From Cichorium intybus (Eukaryota; Streptophyta; Magnoliopsida; Asterales; Asteraceae), in assembly GCA_023525715.1 (NCBI GenBank), contig CM042012.1:52342004-52406003 (forward strand): DNA of 64,000 nt, read 5' to 3'. Below the pieces are notes generated by a model, which was given only the letters and a program-made list of their open reading frames with translations, was not told the origin of the DNA and searched no databases. Made by a program: the position numbers and the translations under genes. This document shows positions 24,367 to 37,100 of this stretch, one piece after another. Numbering within the stretch: position 1 is the first letter of the stretch; each line of letters opens with the position of its first letter.

Positions 24367-25891
24367 TGTAACGACCCGGCTCTCCAAAGCCTGAGTTTTA
24401 CAAGATAATATCACCAGGGATCGTCCCATGATCCAAGCCGAGCGTTACCTAAACCTGCAAACACACATATAATAAAACGGTAAGCTATAAAGCTTAGTGA
24501 GTAATCGAATCACAGTATGGCCTAAATAGCCACACTCGTTTCACAGACTTATTTTATTATTCTTGACCGTCATACGATCACTTTTCTTACTCATACGTCA
24601 TACTGTGAAACTACCGTATTACCCGACGGAACTCACTCTTCGTACACTCTTACTACACTTTCTTCTACTATCTGGTAACATATAATGTTACTCTCTTACT
24701 AATTTCCTCTACTGTCTGGTAACTTATGGCGTTACCGTACTATCTGCACTTTCTTCTATTACTTAGTAGCTTATAATGTTACCATACTATCTGACGTTAT
24801 TTATTTACAATATTACATGTCGTGATGTTACATGCGGTAACTCATTCACTATTACGTGTCATTACTCGCTTACTTACTTACGGTATCACATACCGTGACA
24901 ACTCGTTTGTTCTTACTATATTAAAATATTTACCGGTTCCGCACCGGGTTTCTCTCGGTACTATCGCTCTTTACCAAATTCATCATTTGGTAACTGTCTA
25001 CATGATTTCCTATGCTAGCTTTATGGGATATCCATATCCCCTCTAACTTACTAGACCAATACTGGTGCAACATATGGAGCTGACACACAGTATCTACACA
25101 TTATCTTTTTCCATGTCATATGTCATCCCTCCGCTTGGACACTACACTACTAGTTGATTACATAGCTTAGTATCATCCCGTGACACTCTACTATTCATGA
25201 GACGGACTCATCAAATGGGTTCATAACTTAATCATCTTCCATATAATTACTAATAAAAATCATAACTGTACTACTTTGCATTTCCTTCAATAACTTCTTT
25301 CTACTATAGTTTAATACGTATAAACTACTAGGGAGATACGGTAGCGATTACTCACCTGAGTTTGGTGCTTTCCCGGAGTCCTGGCACGGTTCTCGTTCTA
25401 GTCTCCCGATAGCTCCCAAGCACCTCAACGCTAACTACCGCTGACTCCTTACTTCTAACCATCATCTCTCAGCGTATTTTTCTTACTAGAACTCTCTTCT
25501 ATAACGTATAGCTGTTTTGTGGGTGTTCTGGGTCGAAATGAGGGCTCTAACCTCGCATTTATAGGCCTCTGGTCATCCCTCGCGTCGCGACCAAAGTGGT
25601 GCTCGCGTCGCGATGACTCAGCTCGAATGATTGCCTGATTGCGCAATTTACGGCGCGATTTCCAGATCTTGCGACAGCCGTGGCGTCGCGACTACGCCTC
25701 CCGTCGCGTCGCGAGGCGCCGACAATAAAATGTCCTATTTTTTTCCGCTTTTTGCTACGTTTTGACTTCTAGGCTTTGCTCGTTATATTTTTCTTATCTC
25801 ATAATGACCTTAACATCGTTATTTGGTCACACTAAAGGTCAAAACGCTATTACTTTTGATCTATAGTCCCTCCCGGGACACGGTTGTCACA
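24367..25891 (-). repeat. 3' LTR (left) of hairpin-rich element
   Basis: The LTR reads TGTAACGACC at its left end and GGTTGTCACA at its right end. It includes at least eight separate perfect hairpins between 24481 and 25040, and several CpG-rich TCGCGTCGCGA repeats at 25580-25714. Confidence 0.85.
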
Positions 25892-27722
25892 ATCCTTCCC
25901 CCTTACAGGATTTCGTCCCCGAAATCTCAGTAATCTCTCAAACTAACTCTTATGTACCTGTGTACACATTCTTCTACATACTTAGGTATTTTTACGATAC
26001 TGCATTTATCATTACTTGTTTTCTCTTTCGTTACTCATACTTGCTTGACTTTATTCTTTCGGGTGCAAGGGTTCCCGTACCTCTTACTCATTTTACAACA
26101 TAATTTTATGTTTGTTATATTTTCTACCAAATTACCATGATTCCTTCGTGATTCCATCAGCATCAATACATATCATGTGATTATGATAATACTATATGCA
26201 CTGATTCTAATGTTACACTAGGTTTCCTGGCTCGCTGGTTCTCTTTACTTATATACCGCGTGGTATAACATACTTGTACTTTTTCTCCTATACCAAAATT
26301 TACCAATCCCGTACATATTAGCTTTCTCATATAATTACTGTTGTGACTTTTACTACTACTTTCATACTTTCCAACTGAAAAATATCTTTTTATTTTGTTA
26401 CAGTTGGGTCTTTCGTTCTTTTAAAAATTGCCTTTTTACTCTTTCTAGTCATAAAGTGACTCTATTATACTTTAAAATTTTATATACTATAGTCATGAAA
26501 AATGACTCTTTTAGGAAAATCTTTTTCACTTCTTGGTCATAAAACGACTCTTTTGTTAAAAATTTCTTTCATAACTTTTGGTCATTTAAAGGACCCTTAA
26601 TCTTCCTTGGATATAAAATAACCCTCATTTTAAAAATAATTCTTTCTTTAACTCTTTTCTTTCTCTTAGCATAAGACCAACTGATACTCATGAAACTCAT
26701 TCTACTAGCTCCCCTCGCGGGACAAAACAGATCCGTCCGCTAGGTTATGCTCATGCTGTCTCCCCTTTGTGACTTGGAACAGATTCAAGCACAAGGGTAT
26801 ACTAAGCTAGACAACTACTTCGCGAAGGGAGGTACCATCCCAGTAGTGTCTTCTTGGCTTCCTTAATGGCGAAAGCCTTTCCGGACATATTTCTCTTCTC
26901 TTCTCGACTGTCATTCGTTTCAAATTGGTCTTAGCTAAACTAAAACATCTTTCGCTTTTATATAGAGCGAATCTCATAGCTTTCAAAACTCTTTTCAAGT
27001 CTCATATCTTTTAAAACTCTTTTCTGAAACATAGTTCAGATTCATAAAACATTTTAGCTCGTATGTTGAGCTAATATTTTAGCTTTTTATAAACTTCTTT
27101 TAAACAAATCTTTAGCTCTTACGTAGAGCTACTTTTATTACCACTTTTACATTTTTTTTCTTACCTTTTTTACTTTTAAATCATACGTTCAAAAATTTCT
27201 TATGGCTAAAAGCCAACTCTTTTCTTTATGGCCTTCTGGCCAAACTTTTATTTTTTCAAAACTGTTTTCTGACTCAAACTATTTCTTTTCTCAAAACTGC
27301 TTGCTTTCTTATTTACTCATTACACTTTTTAATCATGTTCTTTTTATTTCTCAACTTTCTTACATTACTCTAGTATACTTCTTATCTTCTTTGGTACTTT
27401 TATGTACCATTCACATGCTTTAATACTTTCTTGTTTATATATTTTTTAACAAGCTATCTTATCTCTGTTCTTACTATCTTTTTCTCCTTAAATTTCTAAG
27501 AAGTTCTTTAACACTCATATTGAGTTACTATGTATATTTTGCTTTATCTTTTTCTATATTCTCATCACAATATGTTTGTGATGTTTACCCATCTCTCTCC
27601 TTATCACAATATGTTTGTGATATTTACCTATTATTAGATAATCTGCATATACCTACTGATTTGAGTCTAGGACTCTTTTCTACTGACACCTAGTTCACTC
27701 AAATCTCGGCTCTGATACCATT
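25892..27722 (-). other. Coding-free interior of hairpin-rich element
   Basis: No frame longer than about 75 codons and no gag or pol motif. Hairpins recur roughly every 40-80 bp (for example near 26449, 26493, 27057, 27115, 27204, 27229, 27557 and 27603). A 38-bp block at 26815-26852 is shared with the LTRs of the 47-58 kb chromovirus. Confidence 0.75.
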
Positions 27723-29235
27723 TGTAACGACCCGGCTCTCCAAAGCCTGAGTTTTACAAGATAATATCACCAGGGATCGTCCCATGATCCAAGCCGAGCG
27801 TTACCTAAACCTGCAAAACCACATATAATAAAAGGGTAAGCTATAAAGCTTAGTGAGTAATCGAATCACAGTATGGCCTAAATAGCCACACTCGTTTCAC
27901 AGACTTATTTTATTATTCTTGACCGTCATACGATCACTTTTCTTACTCATACGTCATACTGTGAAACTACCGTATTACCCGACGGAACTCACTCTTCGTA
28001 TACTCTTACTACACTTTCTTCTACTATCTGGTAACATATAATGTTACTCTCTTACTAATTTCCTCTACTGTCTGGTAACTTATGGCGTTACCGTACTATC
28101 TGCACTTTCTTCTATTACTTAGTAACTTATAATGTTACCATACTATCTGACGTTATTTATTTACAATATTACATGTCGTGATGTTACATGCGGTAACTCA
28201 TACACTATTACGTGTCATTACTCGCTTACTTACTTACGGTATCACATATCGTGACAACTCGTTCGTTCTTACTATATTAAAATATTTACCGGTTCCGCAC
28301 CGGGTTTCTCTCGGTACTATCGCTCTTTACCAAATTCATCATTTGGTAACTGTCTACATGATTTCCTATGCTAGCTTTATGGGATATCCATATCCCCTCT
28401 AACTTACTAGACCAATACTGGTGCAACATATGGAGCTGACACACAGTATCTACACATTATCTTTTTCCATGTCATATGTCATCCCTCCGCTTGGACACTA
28501 CACTACTAGTTGATTACATAGCTTAGTATCATCCCGTGACACTCTACTATTCATGAGACGGACTCATCAAATGGGTTCATAACTTAATCATCTTCCATAT
28601 AATTACTAATAAAAATCATAACTGTACTACTTTGCATTTCCTTCAATAACTTCTTTCTACTATAGTTTAATACGTATAAACTACTAGGGAGATACGGTAG
28701 CGATTACTCACCTGAGTTTGGTGCTTTCCCGGAGTCCTGGCACGGTTCTCGTTCTAGTCTCCCGATAGCTCCCAAGCACCTCAACGCCAACTACCGCTGA
28801 CTCCTTACTTCTAACCATCATCTCTCAGCGTATTTTTCTTACTAGAACTCTCTTCTATAACGTATAGCTGTTTTGTGGGAGTTCTGGGTCGAAATGAGGG
28901 CTCTAACCTCGCATTTATAGGCCTCTGGTCATCCCTCGCGTCGCGACCAAAGTGGTGCTCGCGTCGCGATGACTCAGCTCGAATGATTGCCTGATTGCGC
29001 GATTTCCGGATCTTGCGACAGCCGTCGCGTCGCGACCACGCCTCCCGTCGCGTCGCGAGGCGCCGACAATAAAATGTCATATTTTTTTCCGCTTTTTGCT
29101 ACGTTTTGACTTCTAGGCTTTGCTCGTTATATTTTTCTTATCTCATAATGACCTTAACATCGTTATTTGGTCACACTAAAGGTCAAAACGCTCTTACTTT
29201 TGAACTACAGTCCCTCCCGGGACACGGTTGTCACA
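27723..29235 (-). repeat. 5' LTR (right) of hairpin-rich element
   Basis: The 1513-bp sister of 24367-25891 differs by scattered substitutions and a short deletion near 29000. The primer-binding site is at its left edge (about 27706-27722). Confidence 0.85.
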
Positions 29236-29240
29236 TCCTA

Positions 29241-29377
29241 GGTTAGATTTTATCATATTTTTTATTCATAGACTTTTATTGTCTAAGATTTGATTAGCCT
29301 CCTTGGATTGTGTTGGGGGATAGTGGTGCAGCCGAAGGGGGTGGGGTAGGGGGGTAGGCTGGGGTGGCTTTTTAAGT
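29241..29377 (-). repeat. Gypsy LTR 3, remaining fragment, ending at a fusion with copia
   Basis: It continues LTR 3 after the TCCTA duplication (compare 4566-4700). It ends in TTTTTAAGTA, where gypsy sequence similarity stops and copia pol begins. The missing part of this LTR corresponds to roughly 4700-5385 of LTR 1. Confidence 0.8.
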
Positions 29378-31244
29378 AAGAGGTGTTTCTTCATCGGATA
29401 CCCGAAACAGTCTTTTGGATACTTGTTCTACAGACCGAGCGAGGACGTGGTCTTTATAGCAAGACGGGGGTTCTTTCGAGAGAGAGAACTAATATCTAAA
29501 GAGGACAGTGGGAGAACGATCGATCTCGAAGAAATTCAGGAGACGCCCGATGAAACAACTTCGAAGAAACTAGCAACCAACATGAGGAAGAAGTTCCTGT
29601 TAGACCCACCGACATCTCATTGCCCCTTAGGCGTTCGGGTAGAGTCAGCATGCCACCCAAGTGGCAGCTAACTACCGCGAAGCAGTGGCAGGCCCCGTGT
29701 CTGCCAAGTGGAAAGAGGCAATGGACAGCGAGATTAAGTCCATGTATGACAATCAAGTTTGGAACTTTGTTGACAATGTGTCGGGTCGAAAGACAGTCGG
29801 GTGCAAGTGGATCTTCAAGAAGAAGACCGACATGGATGGTAAAGTACATACTTACAAAGCTCGGCTGGTTGCGAAGGGATTCACTCAAACCCCTGGGGTT
29901 GACTATGATGAAACCTTCTCACCATTAGCCAAGATTAGGTCAATCAGGATAATGCTTGCAATAGCTGCATTTCATGATTATGAAATTTGGCAGATGGATG
30001 TCAAAACCGGTTTCCTTAACGGGAAACTGACTGAGGATGTTTACATGAGTCAGCCAGAAGGTTTTGTAGACACAAAGCATCCTGATAAAGTATGTAAGCT
30101 TGAAAAATCAATCTACGGACTGAAGCAAGCATCTCGCAGCTGGAATCTCTGCTTCCATGAGAAAGTCAAAGAGTTTGGCTTCTCTAGGAGTGAAGATGAG
30201 TCCTGTGTATATGTCAAGGCTAGTGGGAGTATAGTCACTTTTCTGGTGCTGTATGTTGATGACATACTGCTCATGGGAAACGACATTCCGACCTTGCAAG
30301 ATGTCAAGTCTTGGCTCGGGAAGTGTTTCGTCATGAAAGACCTTGGAGAAGCTGCCTATATTCTCGGGATAAGAATACTTAGAGATAGAAAGAGAAAATT
30401 AATAGGTCTAAGCCAGTGTATATATTTGTAAAAGGTGTTAAAAAGATTGAACATGGAAAATTCCAAAAAGGGAGAACTACCAATCCAGAGTAATGCCAAA
30501 TTGAGTAAGACTCAAAGCTCGAGTACCGATGAGGAAATAGCTGAGATGAGTCGGGTACCCTATTCTTCGGCAGTGGGGTCGATCATGTACGCTATGACAT
30601 GTACTCGCCCCGACGTATCCTTTGCATTGAGCATGGTCAGTCGATACCAGGGTAATTCTGGAAAGGCACACTGGATAGCGGTCAAGAACATACTCAAGTA
30701 TCTGCGAAGGACAAAGAATATTGTATTAGTCCTTGGTGGCAGTGATGACTTGAAAGTGAGTGGATATACAAATACCAGCTTCCAAACAGATAGGGACAGT
30801 GGACGGTCCCAGTCGGGCTGGGTATTTCTTTTGAATGGTGGAGCGGTCACTTGGAAAAGTTCCAAGCAAGAAACGGTGGCTGATTCAACGTGCGAATCAG
30901 AGTACATTGCAGCGAGTGAAGCGTCTAAAGAAGCGGCTTGGCTGAAGAACTTTATCGGTGACCTTGGAGTTGTCCCAAGCATTCAGGAGCCGATGGAACT
31001 TTTCTACGATAATGAAGGAGCGGTCGCTTTGACAAAAGAACCACGAGACCATGGAAAGTCCAGGCATATCAAAAGAAAGTACCACTACATTCGACATCAA
31101 GTAGAAGAAGGTCACTTACTGGTTAAGAGAGTATCATCGGAAGACAATTCTGTTGATCCTTTGACTAAGGCACTAAGCAGGATCAAGCATAATCAGCATG
31201 CTCGGAGCATTGGTCTGAAGGATGATATTAGTTTTAGTAATTAG
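29378..31244 (+). pseudogene. Copia pol fragment: end of integrase, reverse transcriptase, RNase H
   Basis: It begins in the integrase C-terminal part (RCFFIGYPKQSFGY). A frame loss near 29560 and a deletion of about 79 bp near 29660, relative to the second copy, precede the reverse transcriptase. The palm motif YVDD is at 30252-30263. A TAA stop at 30429 splits the frame, and the RNase H region (KQETVADSTCESEY) runs to a TAG at 31244. Gag, protease and most of integrase are gone. It belongs to the first internal region of the copia locus. Confidence 0.9.
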
Positions 31245-32094
31245 ATAGATTTGAAACTTGTAAACAGTATAAATGTAATTGACTTGGTGATTTTATAATT
31301 GAGATTTATAAATGAGTATTGTTACTGCCTTTGTCAATTGTTTATTATTGTGTTTCTATATTTGCATGTTTAACTTCCTAAATAATTAGATTATTTAAAT
31401 TTCCACAGTCGATCACACGGTTAGGGAGTAAGTGTGAACGAAGACTGTCATGAATCGGTTGTAGATTGTCTAAGGAGTTAGACATTGCAGTAAGACTGCT
31501 ACAACGTTCATGAGTACTTACAAAATAGAGATTTGAGTATTGGATAAACCCGCACTTAACTGATTGTTTCATGGATTGAATCACGAGCAATGTTAAGAGG
31601 ATAATATCCGTTGATCTTTAAGTGGAGAGATATGATCTGTAAATTGCAAGACAAGTGCTTATTGATAATGCGAAAACGCGCCGGTAACTCGGTGTTATAA
31701 AACGCATTGTTATGAGTATTCTGACTAGAAAAAGGTATGGACATATAAGTCGAAACTTATCCGTCCCCTTACCCGATGGGAAACAGATATCTGTGGGCCT
31801 CTCGATGATTTTGAAGTTGACTGAAAGTGTTGGCCAACCGGGACTAAATTGATGTGTTCAATTAGTAGTCTCAAAAGTCATATGCAAATCAGAAATCGAG
31901 AAACAGAGTATCAGACCAAGATTGATCTTATCCATGTCTGGAGTCTGAGAATATCTTGTTGGACGGAGGATCATCAGATCACTTATCTTTGGACAGAACT
32001 AACTAGGTCAGAGTTTAGGACAGTTTCTGGGAAACTGATATTAAACAGAAGGTAAACAGACAATTAAAGTCATAGACTTATCCAAGTGGGAGAC
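31245..32094 (+). other. 3' untranslated region and polypurine tract of copia internal 1
   Basis: A non-coding stretch of 850 bp matching 38255-38959 and, more weakly, 13620-14355. It ends in CCAAGTGGGAGAC, the polypurine tract adjoining LTR 2. Relative to the second copy it keeps about 120 bp (31490-31585) that are deleted there. Confidence 0.8.
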
Positions 32095-32862
32095 TGTTGG
32101 ATTAGGTGTCTAAGCCATGACTTATAATTGTATTTATCTTGTTAATAGAATCAAAGTCCATTTGGGTTGCCCTCATAGTTGGAGGTTAGGATAGAGTTCG
32201 GTAGAGTAAACGGTTGATTTATTAATTGTTTAATAAATCAATAGAATTAATTAAATGGTTTATTAATATATTTAAGTGTTAATATATTAATTAAAAACTA
32301 TAATAATTAATTAAGATTTAATCTAAAATTAATTGGATTTAATTTAGTGATTAAATAAATTAATTAAAGGTGCAAGGACTGGTTTGCATTTATTCAATAG
32401 TTGAGTAACTGGCAGAGAGAAAACCAGGGCCCAAATTGGCGCCACCCTAGAGGCTTCTCCTAGGGTTGGTGAAAATCCTATTAGGGTTTTGGAAGCCTGG
32501 TCCAAGTGGTCAACAGGCTTGCCCGCTAAGGAGGCTCCTTAGGGTTTCAGGTGTACCCTTTGGAGGCTATAAAAGGATGCACCTGGTACCTCCTTTTCTG
32601 CGCCATTTTTTACCTAATACTACTCTGCTGGACTGTCTTCTCCATTGCTTTGGGTGTGACTTACATTTGAGGCAGGATTGTTTTGCTGCTAGCTTCAAGG
32701 ATCATAACATCAAAAGTTTGGTTTTCTCAGTTTTGATCTTTAGAAATTAATTGTTCCCTTAGGTTTTAGTTATTATCTTCATAGAAGAAAACATAGATCA
32801 TCTTAGGGTTGCATGTGAACCATAAGTTATTATTTGTTCATTGATTGCATAGAAACCCTTTA
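32095..32862 (+). repeat. Copia LTR 2 (shared middle LTR)
   Basis: The 768-bp LTR has a polypurine tract on its left and a primer-binding site (32864-32875) on its right, so it ends one internal region and starts the next. TATA box at 32568-32575. Confidence 0.9.
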
Positions 32863-34146
32863 GTGGTATCAGAGCATAGGCTTGTTTTATTGTGTTTGAT
32901 ATAAACTGCATGATTTTTTTTTTCCTTGAGTGTTTTGTGCGAAAAAGACCTCATGTAAAGAGGCCAAAATCGATGCCAAGGCTAGGGTTTCCTAACCCTA
33001 GCCGCCAAGCCCCATGGTCCCCCTTATTTGCTTGATTTATTTGCCTTTTATAAGTAGGTTGTTATTTTGGTAACTAATTGGATTAATAAAATAACTAGAA
33101 CCCTTTTGTGAAGGCTTGTAATTTTCGATCACTATAGGGTCCTAGATAGAAAAAATTAATTTGATTAATTTCTTGAAATCTATCTTAGATTTAATTAGTT
33201 TAATTAATTGTTAATTAAAAGATCAATTAAATCGGCTTAAAGAATTAATTTAAATTTTAAAAACAAATTGTTTAAAATTTGCGAAAATTATGATTAAATT
33301 AATTCTAAAATATTTTAATAAGATTATAATATATTTTATATATTTATGATTAAATGTTAATATTTATATATAAGAAAATTGGTTAGTCTTACCGCTAGTA
33401 GGCCTCATTCACAAACTGTCCTATAAAGAGGGTATAAGGCGACTGCCTATAAAATGGCAGTCTAATGGGTATCTACTCTTACCCACCGCACTCCTGGTCA
33501 GTCGAGTGTCGTTAGCCAAACGGGTTTGATAGAACCGCTAAAGCCTCTTAAAAGTATAATGTTATAATTGAAAGTACTAGAACCTTAAAACAAATCCCAA
33601 ACTAGTTACTTTAGGTTTAAAAATGTGAATTGGTGCTAACCCATGAAATTGCACATTGCACTTTGTGGAATGTTGGTGGAGCGTGTGTGGTTTACCGGCA
33701 CGCCAAGCGGGGTCCGCAAAGAGTTGCAATGGGTTTCTTGATTTTGTCATTATTGACGGAGCGTGTGTGGTTAACCGGCACGTTAATTAGAGATGACAAT
33801 TGACTTCAAGAGTACCGAGCAATTTGCATGGTTATTCACACCCGGTTTGTGATCCTCGGTATCCCAGTCCCAAACAGCGGGGCATTTCCAAGATTAAAAC
33901 ATGCTATCGAACAGTTCGGTAAATCTCAATGAAACTATGAATTCCATTATAATTAGATTATTTTCCGCGGTGGAATTGGCTGAATCGTCATTCGCCTACC
34001 TTATAAAATTTACAATATAGATTACGGCATCCCTTTTCAATATTGTAGATTGTTATTGTAGGATCCTATCATTATATTTATTCTTGGGTGAATATAAGGA
34101 TTATTTTAATAGATGTCTAATTAAAAACTATCTTCTTCTTATTCAG
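32863..34146 (+). other. Copia leader 2
   Basis: A 1.28-kb leader between the iMet primer site (TGGTATCAGAGC, 32864-32875) and the gag ATG. It carries two copies of a 24-bp GC-rich motif at 33679-33702 and 33759-33782, with potential to form a short stem. No convincing reading frame. Confidence 0.75.
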
Positions 34147-37100
34147 ATGTCTTCTGACCAATTCGTTCCCCACTCAAATCCCGGTAATGTCACCTCGATT
34201 CTGTCATTGTGCTCGAAAGTGACGTTGGACGGCACTAACTACAATGACTGGATCTGTAACATCAAAATGGCTCTGCGGTTTGAACATAAAGAGTATGTTC
34301 TGGAAACCGAGTAAGTTGAGCTTGACCCAGATACCACCACTCCCGAGGAAATCGCCTCGTACACCAAACATTCAGATGATGCGACCAAAGTGGCCTGCAT
34401 TATGATCGCTACCATGAACCCTGCACTATAGCGTATTTATGAGGACTACTGGCCTTACGAGATGCACAAAGAGCTCGCGGAAAAGTTCCACAAGCAAGAG
34501 CGCATCGAAAGGCGTGAGGTTGTAAAAGCTTTCACTAACGGTAAGCCTAAAGATGGAGAGTCCATCTGCACTCATGTGCAAAGGATGCATGGTAATGTGG
34601 AGAGGCTTAGGAAGCTGGAGATGCCTGTTCATGAAGATTTAGCTGTTGAGATAGTGCTAAACTCCTTGCCCAGTTCTTATGACCATTTCACACTGGTGTA
34701 TCATTTGAACAACAACCAGGCAACCCTAGCTAAGTTACATCGCATGCTTCGTACTGCTGAAGATGGGATGAAGGGAAAAGGTTTGCTCCCTGTCAACCCG
34801 CCTGTCCTGGCTATTGGCTCTGGCAAAGGAAAGAAACGGAAGGGCCCTTCTAAGCAGAACTGGAGGGAAAAGACTCATGTCGGGTCATCTAGCAGTGCCC
34901 CGAAAGGCAAGTCTTCCGGCATTCCGCATGTTCAGAACCCCAAAGATGCCGACTGCTTTTACTGCAAGCAAAAGGGTCATTAGAATAGGAGCTGCCCAAC
35001 GTATCTGCAGGATATCAAGGACGGTAAAGTGAAACCGTCACAAGCAGGTACATACTCAATTTCTAATAACTCATCTTCCTGTTCTTGGGTCCTTGACACC
35101 GGATGTGGTTTTCATATCTGTTCTGATTTGAAGGGCCTAGAGGAAAGTAGGGAGCTGGAGCGCGGTAGATTGAACTTGGTCATGGGCAATAGGCGAACGT
35201 CACCTGTTACCAAGATCGGTGTCTACAGACTAGCGCTTAGTAATGGAGTTAGATTAGATTTACATAATTGTTGCTATTCGCCAGATATGGCTAAAAACAT
35301 AATTTCTTTTCATGCACTGTTCAGACAAGGTTTTTATTATGAGTTTAATAAATTGAATGGTTCAATTTCTCTTTTCAAAGATAATGTTTTTATATTTAAT
35401 GCTATGCCTTGTGATGGAGTGTATGAATCTATTATGTTTGTTGATAATTATGGTAAAAATGTTTTAGCTATTGATGCTTCGAGCGGTATAGAAAAGGCGT
35501 GCTTGTGGCACTGTCGCCTTGGCCATATCAACAAGAAACGCATCGCCAACTCCAAAAGGATGGAGTGTTGGAATCTTTCGACCTCGGGTCAGACGATGTA
35601 TGTGAATCTTGCTTGCTTGGTAAGATGACAAAATCACCATTCAAAGGTTCTTTTGAAAGAGGTGAAGGTCTGTTGGATATCATACACACAGATGTGTGTG
35701 GTCCCTTCAGAACAACCACAAAAGATGGCATGCGGTTCTATGTGACCTTTACTGACGATTTTAGTAGATATGGGTATATGTACTTAATAAAGAATAAGTC
35801 AGATACCTTTGAAAAGTTCAAAGAGTTCAAAAATGAAGCAGAAAATCAATTGGGCAGAAAGATAAAGATGCTTAGATCTGACAGAGGCGGTGAGTATCTT
35901 AGTATCGAGTTTCTCGATTACCTCAAGGAATGTGGAATTGTTTCACAGTTGTCGCCTCCAAGAACACCTCAGTTGAACGGTGTTGCTGAAAGGCGAAACC
36001 GAACCTTGTTGGACATGGTTTGTTCCATGATGAGTCGAGCTTCACTTCCAATCCATTTCTGGGGGTATGCCTTAGAGACTGCCGCCCATATCCTAAATCT
36101 TGTCCAAACCAAGAAGGTTGCGAAAACACCGCACGAGAAGTGGACGGGGAAAGTTCCCTCGTTGGCACACATCAAAGTCTGGGGCTGTGAAGCTTTCGTG
36201 AGACGAGAGACTTCGGATAAGCTCGCGGAAAGAAGTGAGAGGTGTTTCTTCATCGGATACCCGAAACAGTCTTTTGGATACTTGTTCTACAGTCCGAGCG
36301 AGGACGTGGTCTTTGTAGCAAGACGGGGGTTCTTTCAAGAGAGAGAACTAATATCTAAAGAGGACAGTGGGAGTACGATCGATCTCGAAGAAATTCAGGA
36401 GACGCCCGATGAAACAACCTTAGAAGAAACTAGCAACCAACATGAGGAAGAAGTTCCTGTTGGACCCACCGACATCTCATTGCCCCTTAGGCGTTCGGGT
36501 AGAGTCAGCATGCCACCCGAGTTTTATGGTTTCCATATTACTTCGGACGGTGACACGTTGGTCAGTGATCGCACATTGACTAATTTGGATGAGCCAGCTA
36601 ACTACCGCGAAGCAGTGGCAGGCCCCGAGTCTTCCAAGTGGAAAGAGGCAATGGACAGCGAGATTAAGTCCATGTATGACAATCAAGTTTGGAACTTGGT
36701 TGACAATGTGTCGGGTCGAAAGACAGTCGGGTGCAAGTAGATCTTCAAGAAGAAGACCGACATGGATGGTAAAGTACATACTTACAAAGCTCGGCTGGTT
36801 GCGAAGGGATTCACTCAAACCCCGGGGGTTGACTATGATGAAACCTTCTCACCAGTAGCCAAGATTAAGTCAATCAGGATAATGCTTACAATAACTGCAT
36901 TTCATGATTATGAAATTTGGCAGATGGATGTCAAAACCGCTTTCCTTAACGGGAAACTGACTGAGGATGTCAAAACCGCTTTCCTTAACGGGATGTTTAC
37001 ATGAGTCAGCCAGAAGGTTTTGTAGACACAAAGCATCCTGATAAAGTATGTAAGCTTGAAACATCAATCTACGGATTGAAGCAAGCATCTCGCAGCTGGA

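Larger units (their letters stand above)
24367..29235 (-). mobile_element. Non-autonomous hairpin-rich LTR retrotransposon nested in gypsy LTR 3
   Basis: The 4869-bp element has LTRs at 24367-25891 and 27723-29235 and the TSD TCCTA (24362-24366 and 29236-29240). Orientation is minus: the polypurine-type sequence GGGGACGAAATCC lies inside the left LTR, and the primer site TGGTATCAGAGC lies beside the right LTR. The 1.83-kb interior has no gag or pol frame. LTRs and interior are filled with short perfect hairpins. Because of its priming and LTR ends it is probably a gypsy-derived, trans-mobilised element. Confidence 0.85.

Noticed and set aside
24822..25046. Conserved 74-codon frame present in both LTRs (24822 and 28178)
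   Set aside because: Conservation reflects the two LTR copies. The frame consists of hairpin sequence and has no domain.
24481..27680. CRISPR-like array suggested by regularly spaced palindromes
   Set aside because: The repeats differ in sequence, there are no constant repeats or unique spacers of fixed length, and the host is a plant.
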